NCBI GenBank assembly: GCA_022829145.1
Contig: CM040743.1
Coordinates: 47,819,405-47,883,404, forward strand
Source: Albula goreensis
Lineage: Eukaryota > Chordata > Actinopteri > Albuliformes > Albulidae
Length of the DNA: 64,000 nucleotides
Reading direction: 5' to 3'
The notes under the pieces are model-generated. The model did no database searches. It was not told the DNA's origin and saw only the letters and a list, made by a program, of their open reading frames with translations. The position numbers and the translations under genes are program-made. Shown piece after piece: positions 22,878-32,851 of the stretch (within the stretch, counting starts at the first letter, position 1; each line of letters opens with the position of its first letter).

Positions 22878-25800
22878 TCAGTCCTGGTCCTGGCTGTTGC
22901 GTGCAGTGTGAGGGAAGGTGGGAGGGTCAGAGGGGTCCACTAAAGGGGGACTGAGGGGGCCGAACCCGGAGCAGATATTCAGGAGAGAACCTACAGCCTC
23001 TGGAAGCTCCCGCCCATCTTCCACTGTGGAGGGAAAACAAAAGCAAAAACATGCACACACCTGTTACCTGCACAATAGAGACTTCTGCACCCGCCACACG
23101 GGACATACTCCAGCCCCCAGCACAAAGAAGATTAAGAATCAGTCGCATACCGATGGAGGCGCGTTGCTCACTCTGCCTGAGGGTGGCGCTCTCCCGCTGA
23201 TCGCTCTGCTCCTGCAGCGGCCTGCAGACCCGCCTGTGGGTGAACCAATGCAGCTTCTGGCAGGCCAGGCCACAGTACACCACCTGCAGCAATGACATTC
23301 ATAATAATAATAATAACAACGCTAATGCTAATATCACTGCTGCTGCAACTACTGTCCTGCTATTGCTAATACTGTTGCTGCTACCAATGCTACTGCTACT
23401 AATAATGCTAATGCTAGTATCACCATTGCAGGCTAGGGCACTGACTTCTACCTATTATCCTGGCTGTAATAAGCTGCATAGATCAATGCCAGGTTTTTGG
23501 GGTGGGGAGGTGGGCACAGGGGAAAAGCATATACCTTTTTGCAGATTGAGCACCTCTTGTCTGCCCCTTTGTCTCCACAGGTGGTGCAGAACTCTGCGTC
23601 CGTGAAGCCCACCTGGCCAGAGAGCGCTTGGGTCAGCACCGAGAAGGCTGTGGGGTCCTTTCCCTGGAGGCCACAGAACAACAGTTCCACACAGTCACCA
23701 TAAGAGGGCGCCAAAGAAACACAGTCTGGATCTCAAACTCTGTGGTAGATCTTACAGTCCTCTGTTCCAGTGATAGCCAATGAAAGGGTGGAAAACTAAC
23801 CGGCTGCCATAGCAACCAAATGTTCAGTTCCTGTGGATCCTTAATGTGATTGGCAGAAAACAAAAACCAGCACATGCAGCGGAACCCTGGGACCAAACCT
23901 GAGCACCACTACTCTACAGTAACCAAACAGTAAAGTGCAGCTCTCTCTATTGGGTCAGTACTTTGGGATGAACAGGTCAATCTACCTGCTACCTGAACAG
24001 AATGTGGGGGAGGTCACTTTCTCAGCGTTAATAAAAGTATTCATAATACAAAGGTGCCCTTTTCTAATGTTTTTGACCCCACCCCAAACAGAGTGGTCAT
24101 GCCGCTGGTCAGTCATGTTGACAGACAGACAGGCAGAAGGACAGAAGGAGCGGGCGAGACTCACCACCTCCACGGGCGCGATGCTGCTGACCAGCTGCTG
24201 CAGTAGAGGGTGGCCTCGCAGTACGGAAACTTCCGGATACACTCCCTGATGAACTTCTCCTGGTACTGCGGGAACCCATCGCTGTCACGCCCATTCAATA
24301 AGCTTGGAGAGGACAGCAGAAAAACACACACACCCAGAAAAATAGGTTACACCACTTTTTTTTTTTTAACAAAAATCCACTTATTTGGATGTTTCATCCA
24401 TGATAATATGAGCCCTGTCTGAAAATGTATCCTTAAAAATATTTATGTGCAGGCACTGAGCCTGAGATCCCTGTCAGTGTCAGTGCTACAGAACTACATT
24501 TCCCAGAATCCCCCTCACCTCTGGAGCAGGTGGTCGAGTGAGTCGTCGCTGTCTCTGAGGAAGGCCAGGCACTTGCGCAGGACGCAGCTGATGTAGTGCA
24601 TCTTCATGGCCAGAACCTCGTTCATGTCCTGCTGCTTCACACACTGCTCGCTGATCAGCTCCATCACGCGAGAGCACTTCTCCAGCGCACCCACGTCCAC
24701 CAGCAGGGGGCTCTCTTTCACCAGCATCACCATCTGTGAGACAGGGCCCATGGGATGAGCAACCTCACTTAGCACCCCCTAGTGGTCAGAACTGGGTTTC
24801 TTCAGAATTTGTGACTGAACTGTATAGACAGATTACATTTTAATTACAAAATTAATTTTCATATTCAAGCCCAAGATGAAAGAATAAATATAATTTAATG
24901 AAAAAAGATAGTCAGTAAGACTGTGTAATCTGAACTGGCCTTCATTTAGCGGTGGAACCCAGACAGTCAGGAGACACCCAGAACACTCTCACCTCACCAT
25001 TTTCTGTTCTTTAATTTTGTGTTTTGAGTTTTTGATTTGTTTACATTTAAATTTTCATACAGTGTATATTGTATGTGCATACAATAAACTTTGTACTACC
25101 TCTATAAACTTTGTACATTTAGCAGATGCTTTTCTCCAAAGCGACATAAGTTGATTAGACTAACCAGGGCCAGTCCCCCAAGGAGCAATGTGGGGTTAAG
25201 GGCCCAACAGCAATGGTGCTCTTGCTGTGGCTGGACTGGGGCTTGAACCACCAAACCAATCAGAGGTCCCACTCATTTACTTTAGCCACTAGAATACAGG
25301 CTGCCCTCTTCTTAAGTAAATGTCTTACATATATATTTATTTGTGTACAGAGTGTGCAAATCATGTTATTGGGAATATAAAATTAGTTCTGCTTCTTTGT
25401 GCCTATCATTACTGCAATTCCTTGGTTCACCAGCAGATGGCTCTCCTTCCCCAGCCTAACTGTCTGTGACAGGTGGTTGGTGGACCAAACACTCACTGGG
25501 CACTGGGTGGGCAGGTGTCCCTTGAGCACTCATGAAAGGAAATGTTGCCGAAATTTTAAGGTATGAAGAAAAACCCAGTGGACTTCTACACAATGCTGGG
25601 GAAGTGAAACCTTTCTGCTGCAAAAGCCTTGCAAAAGCAGTGTGGTCAAGAGCTATAGGTCCTCTCACTTACTGCTATTATTTTCTATCCAATTATATTT
25701 ACTAGTGAAGGTGGGTCTAAGGTATGGACCAGAGCTCTGTGGGTGATTATTCAGCCCTGCAAACACTGCGGGTTCAACCTGCAGACACTGCGGCCCTCCA

Positions 25801-28800
25801 GGACTGGAGTTAAACCTGCAGACACTGCAGCCCTCCAGGACTGGAGTTAAACCTGCAGACACTGCAGCCCTCCAGGACTGGAGTTAAACCTGCAGACACT
25901 GCGGCCCTCCAGGACTGGAGTTAAACCTGCAGACACTGCGGCCCTCCAGGACTGGAGTTAAACCTGCAGACACTGCGGCCCTCCAGGACTGGAGTTAAAC
26001 CTGCAGACGCTGCAGCCCTCCAGGACTGGAGTTAAAACATGCAGACACTGCGGCCCTCCAGGACTGGAGTTAAACCTGCAGACGCTGTGGCCCTCCAGGA
26101 CTGGAGTTAAGCCTGCAGACACTGTGGCCCTCCAGGACTGGAGTTAAACCTGCAGACACTGTGGCCCTCCAGGACTGGAGTTAAACCTACAGACACTGTG
26201 GCCCTCCAGGACTGGAGTTAAACCTGCAGACACTGCGGCCCTCCAGGACTGGAGTTAAACCTGCAGACACTGCAGCCCTCCAGGACTGGAGTTAAACCTG
26301 CAGACACTGCGGCCCTCCAGGACTGGAGTTAAACCTGCAGACACTGCGGCCCTCCAGGACTGGAGTTAAACCTGCAGACACTGCGGCCCTCCAGGACTGG
26401 AGTTAAACTTGCAGACACTGTGGCCCTCCAGGACTGGAGTTAAACTTGCAGACACACCTGCTAAATATAGACAGGCACGGAGGGGTAGAGGAGCTCTAGT
26501 CATGTGACCAGGTGTGGAATTTGGCAGGGTCAGCTTACACGCTTAGCACAGCGGGAGATGGAGGCATGGCACTCAGTGGTACATGGCATCATGAGATCTG
26601 TTTGTTTGACAGCCAACCTTTCATCTGCCAGACGCAATTCACAGCTCTGCGCCTCGCGCACTGTACATGATACCATTTCAGCATACTTTATCCTGAAAGC
26701 TTAACATTTATTTAAAGTTCCACACACTCCACCACCTTTGAAAACTTGTTGATCCTTAACCAGCTGATTCTCATAACTGTGAGTTGTGGCATGGTTCCTA
26801 AATTTTGAGGAAAATGTCCCGAATCAAAAATGGAGTAGTGAAATCAAGTTGGTAAAAATACATTGACTGAAGCTCTGCAGGCATGAAGTCTAATCAAAAC
26901 AGATTAATAACTGCCAAGCATTAAGTTTCTGTATGTAAACTTTATTGAATATGTTGGCCTGATTGTTTTTTAATTATGTATTTGTGGAAAAATTTTGGTT
27001 AAAGTTGTAGTAAAAACTGATCTTGACTGGATTTGATATAATACCTGTCACTCACCTTGACTGGTTTGATGCTGTAAGTACCTGTCACTCACCTTGATGG
27101 GGTTGGATTCTGTAAGTACCTGTCACTCACCTTGACTGATTTGATGTTGTAAGTACCTGTCACTCACCTTGACTGGTTTGATGCTGTAAGTACCTGTCAC
27201 TCACCTTGACTGGTTTGATACTGTGAGTACCTGTCACTCACCTTGATGGGGTTGATGCTGTAAGTACCTGTCACTCACCTTGACTGGTTTGATGCTGTAA
27301 GTACCTGTCACTCACCTTGACTGGTTTGATGCTGTAAGTACCTGTCACTCACCTTGACTGGTTTGATGCTGTAAGTACCTGTCACTCACCTTGACGGGGT
27401 TTGATGCTGTAAGTACCTGTCACTCACCTTGACTGGTTTGATGCTGTAAGTACCTGTCACTCACCTTGACTGGTTTGATGCTGTAAGTACCTGTCACTCA
27501 CCTTGACTGGTTTGATGCTGTAAGTACCTGTCACTCACCTTGACTGGTTTGATGCTGTAAGTACCTGTCACTCACCTTAACGGGGTTTGATGCTGTAAGT
27601 TTCACTCACCTTGACTGGTTTGATGCTGTAAGTACCTGTCACTCACCTTGACTGGTTTGATGCTGTAAGTACCTGTCACTCACCTTGACGGGGTTGAGGT
27701 TAGTAGTCATGATGATGCGGTGGAGAGGCCCCGCCAGTTTTGGGGGGAGCTTGGGCTCGCTGTCCTGGCCCTGGGGCTGGGTGTAGTACTCCAGACGCGC
27801 CCGAGAGAAAAAGTTATTGATCACAGTGACACAATCGTGCTGGCCTGGGGGAGGGAGAGAGAGAGTGAGAGAGGTGTGCTTTCAACATCTGTCGAATATG
27901 GGTGAATGTGTTTGTCATTTGAAGTGTGGGGGTGGAGAAGGTTGTTACGGTCTTTGTTCATTGCTCTTTATATCCCCTGCTTTAGCAACACAAGATTATC
28001 TTATCATGCTAATAGAAGACGTTTTGCATTTGAAAGAGGGTCTTTACAATTGACTCCATACTGATACACTGACCCCTGCTCCTCACTGACCACTGCTCCA
28101 CACTGACCCCTGCTCCACACTGACCACTGCTCCACACTGACCCCTGCTCCACACTGACCCCTGCTCCACACTGACCACTGCTCCACACTGACCCCTGCTC
28201 CTCACTGTCTACTCTTTCACTCAGACCCCTGCCCCTTCCCTCTCTCTTTCTCTTACCCACGAATGCCGCCATCTGAGCTGCAGTCCGACCCACGGAGTTC
28301 ACAGCGTCTGTCTCCGCCCCCGCGTCCAGCATCATCCAGGTGATGTCCGTCTTACCTGGCAGAACAGAAAAATTAGCACGGTGTAGCCATCCCGTACCTG
28401 AGAGGGCGGCGAACATTAGCGTGGTGTAGCTGTTCTGTACCGTACCTAAGAGGCCGGCGAACATTAGCACGGTGTAGCCATGCCGTACCTGAGAGGCCTG
28501 CGAACATTAGCACGGTGTAGCCGTGCCGTACCTGAGAGGCAGACGAACATTAGCATGGTGTAGCTGTGCCGTACCGTACCTGAGAGGCCGGCGAACATTG
28601 GCGCAGTGTAGCTGTGCCGTACCGTACCTGAGAGGCTGACAAACATTAACACGGTGTAGCTGTGCCGTACGGTACCTGAGAGGCCGGCGAACATTAGCGC
28701 GGTGTAGCCGTGCTCATGCTGGTCACAGTTGACGTTGGCTCCATGCTGCAGCAGCAGTCTGCACATGTCTGCTTCCCCCTTATAGGCTGCATGCATCAGA

Positions 28801-31800
28801 GGACTCATTCCATACTGGGGGGGGAGGGAGGGGGAGAGACGGGGGAAAGAGGAAGGGGGGCAGTGAGAGATGGGGAAGTGGTGAAAGGGGGAGGGAGGGA
28901 GGGGAGAAGTGATCGAGAAAGAGAAATGGAGGACAAGAGGGAGAGAGAGAATGGAGAGATGGAAGGGGAGAGAGACAGAGATAGAGATGAGTCACAGAGA
29001 GGTGGTGGAGGGAGAGTATCAGAGAACACGGGGAGGAATGATGGGGGAGAGGAGAGAAGGAGGGGAAGACCCAAGACAAAGGAACACGTTAGGCATTCAG
29101 TTCACAGAACCAGCTGAAAGACCAAACTACACTGACTACACCCTGGGAGAGATGGAGAAACACCTACCTCAGCCAGGAAAAATTACACATATTTTAAACG
29201 GTACCATAACAATGTAAAACACCTGTGCTTCCCAGTATGTCTGCCTTACAACGTTCTGTTGTACAAAATGGCAAAGAGCAAAACGAAAGCACTTTATTTG
29301 AGTGGACACAACACAAAGGGCACTGTCCAACACCCTTTGGATGTATACCGGTTTTCCTGCATTTGTTACCTTGAGAAGGTGCTGTTGTGCAGTTGCATAA
29401 AGTGTAGCAGCCAAACGGAGGCGGCTAACTCACAGCCCACGTGACACTGGCGTGAGAGAGAGAGAGGAACAACAAAAGAGCGAGCGGACGCATCTGATTC
29501 TGACAGACGCTCGGGGCACTTGTGAACTTTTGTCCCCAGCTGTTGCGTTTCGCCCCGCGGACGGCACCCCGCGGAGTCTGTGCGCTACATCTAGTGGCGG
29601 CTCGTCATTATCGCCGCGCCCTGAAGTGCTTCCTCCTCCGCCACTCCACAGTCGCCGCCACATGACGGCCAGACAAAAGGAAACATATGCTCCTTCTCCC
29701 AGCGCCATTTTGCTCTTTTTCCCCTGAGAGTGTGATCTGAGGACTTTAAACCTTGATCACACATTTCTTTCACTCGCTGCCTTTCAGTTCCCACCCGGAT
29801 CCCGGGAGACTCCTGTGTGTGTGTGCTGGTTTTCATTCCAACCAAACTTTCCATTCAGTAAAGGTTATTGAGGACGTTCTGCTGGATTCAATCAAATCCG
29901 CCAAGCCTCTTTAAAGGCATAAAGCAATTCAATCAAAACTTTTTTGATTGAATTGCATATATCCTATCAGACTAAGTGCGCTTCTCTAGCCTATTGAGTG
30001 TAAGCACCATGATTCTGTACTGAAACATCATACAGGCGTTTGATCTTTGCCATTTTCTTGGCCTTGGAACTCTTCAATTGTTTCAATGACCTGGTGTCTA
30101 CACTTCATGCATTTTGCACATTTAAATGTAAGTATTAGTTCCCTAACAACTGTTAAAAGTTTTATATACATGAATATTCGATATTCATTCTTTACAACTT
30201 GGATATCTATTTTCCCAAATGTGCTCTTAACACAGTACTTCACAAGTAACCAGACTGTAGTCTTGAGTTCAGAGTATACAACTGAGGGAACCACAAAAAG
30301 AACCTTTTAGGAAAGAAAACATTTGAATTTAATGATCAGAAATGAGTCATATGGACAGCAATCAGAGTTGTTTTAAATTTTAACCACATACAACTGAGGT
30401 CCAAAAAAATGCTGTTAAAAGCTCAGATAGAAAAGAGCAATGGGGTTAAAAATAAGGTCTCTTCAAAATGAATGAATGCAGCCGGAGATCAATCAAATGT
30501 GGCAATTGTGACATCACACACTGTTCCATATGGACTTGTGTGTTCTGACCAATCCCCTCCCTCCATTGCGTTCTGACCCCTCCCCCCCTCTTACCTCATC
30601 CAGACAGTTGACTCTGACATCCTTGCAGTCCAGCAGCCGTGAGGCTTCTTGAACGTTTCCTAATAGAAATTAATATCCAGGAATTAGCATATGAGCTACA
30701 TGAGCATACCCATACAGAAGGCCTATGTAATGAATACACATTGAGTTAATATCCAGGCATTAGCATATGAGCTACATAGAGCATACCCATACAGAAGGCC
30801 TATGTAATGAATACACATTGAGTTAATATCCAGGCATTAGCATATGAGCATATGAGCATACCCATAGAAGGCATAATGAATGCCATTGAGTTAATATCAG
30901 ATTAGGCCTAGAGCATACCCATACAGAAGGCCTAATGAATGCACACATTGAGTTAATATCCAGGCATTAGCATATGAGCTACATAGAGCATACCCATACA
31001 GAAGGCCTATGTAATGAATGCACATTGAGTTAATATCCAGGCATTAGCATATGAGCTACATAGAGCATACCCATACAGAAGGCCTATGTAATGAATACAC
31101 ATTGAATGGTTCAGTGTAGATTTAAATTTGACAGAGTTTCTATCAGTCTGATAGCTACATCACATGTACTCTATCAATGTAAAATGCACTAACCAGATTT
31201 GGGGTTGAAATAAACACTAGACACCTCTCTGTGCATGGGTGTATATGTAAGATAAATATATATCAAAGTTTCTGTTTGTGTATGTATGTGTGTATGAGAG
31301 AGAGAATCCCATCGGTTCAAATATGTATTATCAAATAACTGTCTTATATCTCACACAGTGGCTGCTAAAATGTGGAAAATGTCTCAGAATTTCTGCCGAA
31401 CTTTTACTACTATTTAAATAACAAAAAAATGATGACCCTGACCTGTTACATACAAGACTGACAAATGGAGCTAAATATAAACTAGTAATGATGTTGTAAT
31501 AAATAAGCTATAACTACACAGTGAGGGTTGAATTGCAATCGATTAGGTACAGAGAAGAGTGTCCATAAAAAAAGTGTGAAATATCACATTTTTCCAGGTG
31601 TGGTTATTTGGACATTTCATACATGAAACTGTCGATAATAAGTTATGGATTTAACACCTGTGAAATGCTGGCATCACGCCAATCTTGTCTCCACATGTGA
31701 AAATTTTGAAAGCAATTTTTCATATTAAATTTTTTGGAAGATATTATAAAAGAAGAACATACACCTCACTAACATTCAACAAAACCAACATAATACTGCT

Positions 31801-32355
31801 GTCCAATGAGCTTACAGACCTTCCAGCTACAGCACAAGTCATAAACAATAGACATGTATTAAAGTGCCTGGCATAACTAGGTGCCTTTGTTCAAAGAGAT
31901 ATATTGAAAAATTGTTATTGTTGTTGTTGCTGTTGTTATAATGAAATATCAGTTCAACAATGACAACAATAGTATGTTCTTTCCGTTTTAAACTTAATTT
32001 TAAACCTGAGACTACTGTGGTAATTAATCTGAAAAGCTGGAGGAATCAGAATTAATATATCCTTGGAAGTTTTGTTTTAGTCCAGGTCTCAATCAGTGTA
32101 ATAAAGATGGTATGACATGGTTATGCCCCAAGCTCAGAACTCAGCCTCATGTTCTTGGACTTCATAAATATGTAAAAACGTATGAATGCCATGAATGACT
32201 AATTGGCACATTAATACATATAATGTCAGCCATTTAAAACAACATGCTCATGTGAAAATAAGATTTTACCAGTTTTAAATGACTTTACCTGCGGCAATAA
32301 CCTGCAATAATTCCTTCTCGTCGGCGGATAGCTGTCCCTTTTGCGGAGCGGTCAT
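22878..32355 (-). CDS. ankmy2: ankmy2, ankyrin-repeat and MYND-finger protein (frameshift in exon 7)
   Basis: Ten coding exons on the minus strand: 32355-32289, 30659-30595, 28814-28676, 28355-28257, 27844-27684, 24733-24519, 24302-24165, 23663-23535, 23283-23151, 23023-22878. All have GT-AG borders and consistent phases. With the 2-bp defect discounted the product is 429 aa (human 441). Ankyrin repeats lie at about 45-155 ([45 protein letters not shown]). A conserved middle includes [15 protein letters not shown], and a MYND zinc finger spans about 320-357 ([35 protein letters not shown]). Known family role: transport of adenylyl cyclases to cilia and restraint of Hedgehog signalling. Exon 7 is 138 nt where 136 is needed; CT is duplicated in the ATLLQQL codons near 24204-24208. 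As read, the protein would end at about 304 aa without the MYND finger. Several introns carry repeats derived from its own splice borders. Confidence 0.93.
23301..23425. repeat. Degenerate trinucleotide repeat beside ankmy2 exon 9
   Basis: AAT, GCT and CTA triplet-rich DNA starting about 15 bp upstream (gene sense) of the exon 9 acceptor at 23284-23286. Confidence 0.7.
24204..24208 (-). other. ankmy2: 2-bp insertion in ankmy2 exon 7
   Basis: The gene strand reads GCCACCCTCTACTGCAGCAG where one CT less would give A-T-L-L-Q-Q as in the family. After it the correct reading continues in another frame ([14 protein letters not shown]). Confidence 0.85.
25118..25306 (-). mobile_element. V-SINE-like SINE, minus orientation
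   Basis: On the minus strand the head is GGGCAGCCTGTATTCTAGTG, the box-B-like part GGTGGTTCAAGCCCC, the centre TTGCTGTTGGGCCCTTAACC and the tail AAAAGCATCTGCTAAA. It belongs to the same family as the element at 10712-10887 and lies in ankmy2 intron 5. Confidence 0.8.
25742..26455. repeat. 37-bp minisatellite, about 19 copies
   Basis: Same unit and orientation as 13556-14126 (GCAGACACTGCGGCCCTCCA and GGACTGGAGTTAAACCT), here in ankmy2 intron 5. Copies differ mainly at the CGG/CAG/TGG position. Confidence 0.93.
26456..27046. other. Intronic unique sequence of ankmy2
   Basis: Part of intron 5; nothing recognisable. Confidence 0.4.
27047..27690 (-). repeat. 37-bp minisatellite made of the ankmy2 exon 5 donor
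   Basis: On the gene strand each unit reads TACTTACAG, then CATCAAACCAGTCAAG, then GTGAGTGACAGG. The true exon 5 end is AACCCCGTCAAG followed by GTGAGTGACAGG at 27684. About 17 extra copies of this donor follow it into intron 5. Some units keep the exon-like AACCCC or AAACCCC, which supports an exonic origin. Each unit also holds an acceptor-like TTACAG 16 nt before the donor. Confidence 0.93.
28065..28206. repeat. 17-bp tandem repeat, about 8 copies
   Basis: The unit is TGCTCCACACTGACCMC, in ankmy2 intron 4, starting about 50 bp downstream (gene sense) of the exon 4 donor. Confidence 0.88.
28371..28720 (-). repeat. 43/48-bp array from the ankmy2 exon 3 end and donor
   Basis: On the gene strand each unit resembles GGCTACACCGCGCTAATGTT, then CGCCGGCCTCTCAG, then GTAC. 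This is the coding end of exon 3 ([12 protein letters not shown]) plus its donor. Six full extra copies and one partial copy follow the true exon end at 28676. They fill nearly all of the 320-bp intron 3 up to the exon 4 acceptor at 28356. Units are 43 bp, or 48 bp when GTACC is doubled. Confidence 0.93.
28817..29080 (-). repeat. Polypyrimidine tract of about 260 nt before ankmy2 exon 3
   Basis: The plus strand is almost all purine (GGGGAGGG, GAGAGA, GGAAGG runs), so the gene strand is a very long C/T tract ending in CCCCCCCAG at the exon 3 acceptor. Confidence 0.8.
29430..29720. other. CpG-richer patch in ankmy2 intron 2
   Basis: Contains CCCCGCGGACGGCACCCCGC and several other CpGs in an otherwise AT-rich intron. 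Its function is unknown, and no exon was recognised. Confidence 0.3.
30668..31105. repeat. 77-bp tandem repeat, about 6 copies, beside ankmy2 exon 2
   Basis: The unit contains TTAATATCCAGGCATTAGCA, TATGAGCTACATAGAGCATA and CCCATACAGAAGGCCTATG. The array starts about 8 bp upstream (gene sense) of the exon 2 acceptor. The third and fourth copies carry internal deletions. Confidence 0.9.
31110..32288. other. ankmy2 intron 1, unique sequence
   Basis: AT-rich; no exon or repeat array was recognised. Confidence 0.4.
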
Positions 32356-32851
32356 TCTTAACTTTACTTAGACCTTTGGTGTTTTTGGGCAGAAAACTCG
32401 AACAGGTTGCTTGTTTCCAAACTGGCGCCCCCCTACGGTCCTCTGCCGCTCAAAATAATGCTAAGACCGCTTCAGGACCACGCAGATTTATGTGGTCACG
32501 AGCGCCGTGAGTGTTCGTGTGGAATGTTCCATAAACTGTACACAGGGGTAGCTACTTTGACCAGGTTTGTGAACTTATCAAATCGTGAAAAATTACCTCT
32601 CAAACATTCTTACCCGTAGTTACTGAATAGTTATTATCGTAACAGTAAATATAATAGGGTGGCCATATTTTTACTCATTACACTTATTTGCTAGTAAGAT
32701 TGTGGATGTAAAATTGTACCCCCTGTGTTTTCCACGCTACGGATTTTGCCCGCTGTACTTCAGCCCGCACCGCTTGCCTCGCTCTGACATTACAAATTTC
32801 TTCCTGACTTGAGTTGTTCCCACAACTTGGTACCACGGCAGCCACAGCGAG
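32356..32851. promoter_or_regulatory. Candidate divergent promoter of ankmy2, with possible plus-strand non-coding exon
   Basis: The ankmy2 start codon lies at 32355. About 500 bp away on the plus strand GCCACAGCGAG is followed by the strong donor GTAAGA at 32852, a possible non-coding first exon of bzw2 or another RNA. In human, ANKMY2 and BZW2 are arranged head to head. The exon start cannot be placed. Confidence 0.35.

Noticed and set aside
13556-26455. CRISPR-like arrays because of regular 37-bp repeats
   Set aside because: The units are contiguous with no unique spacers and the genome is vertebrate; they are minisatellites.
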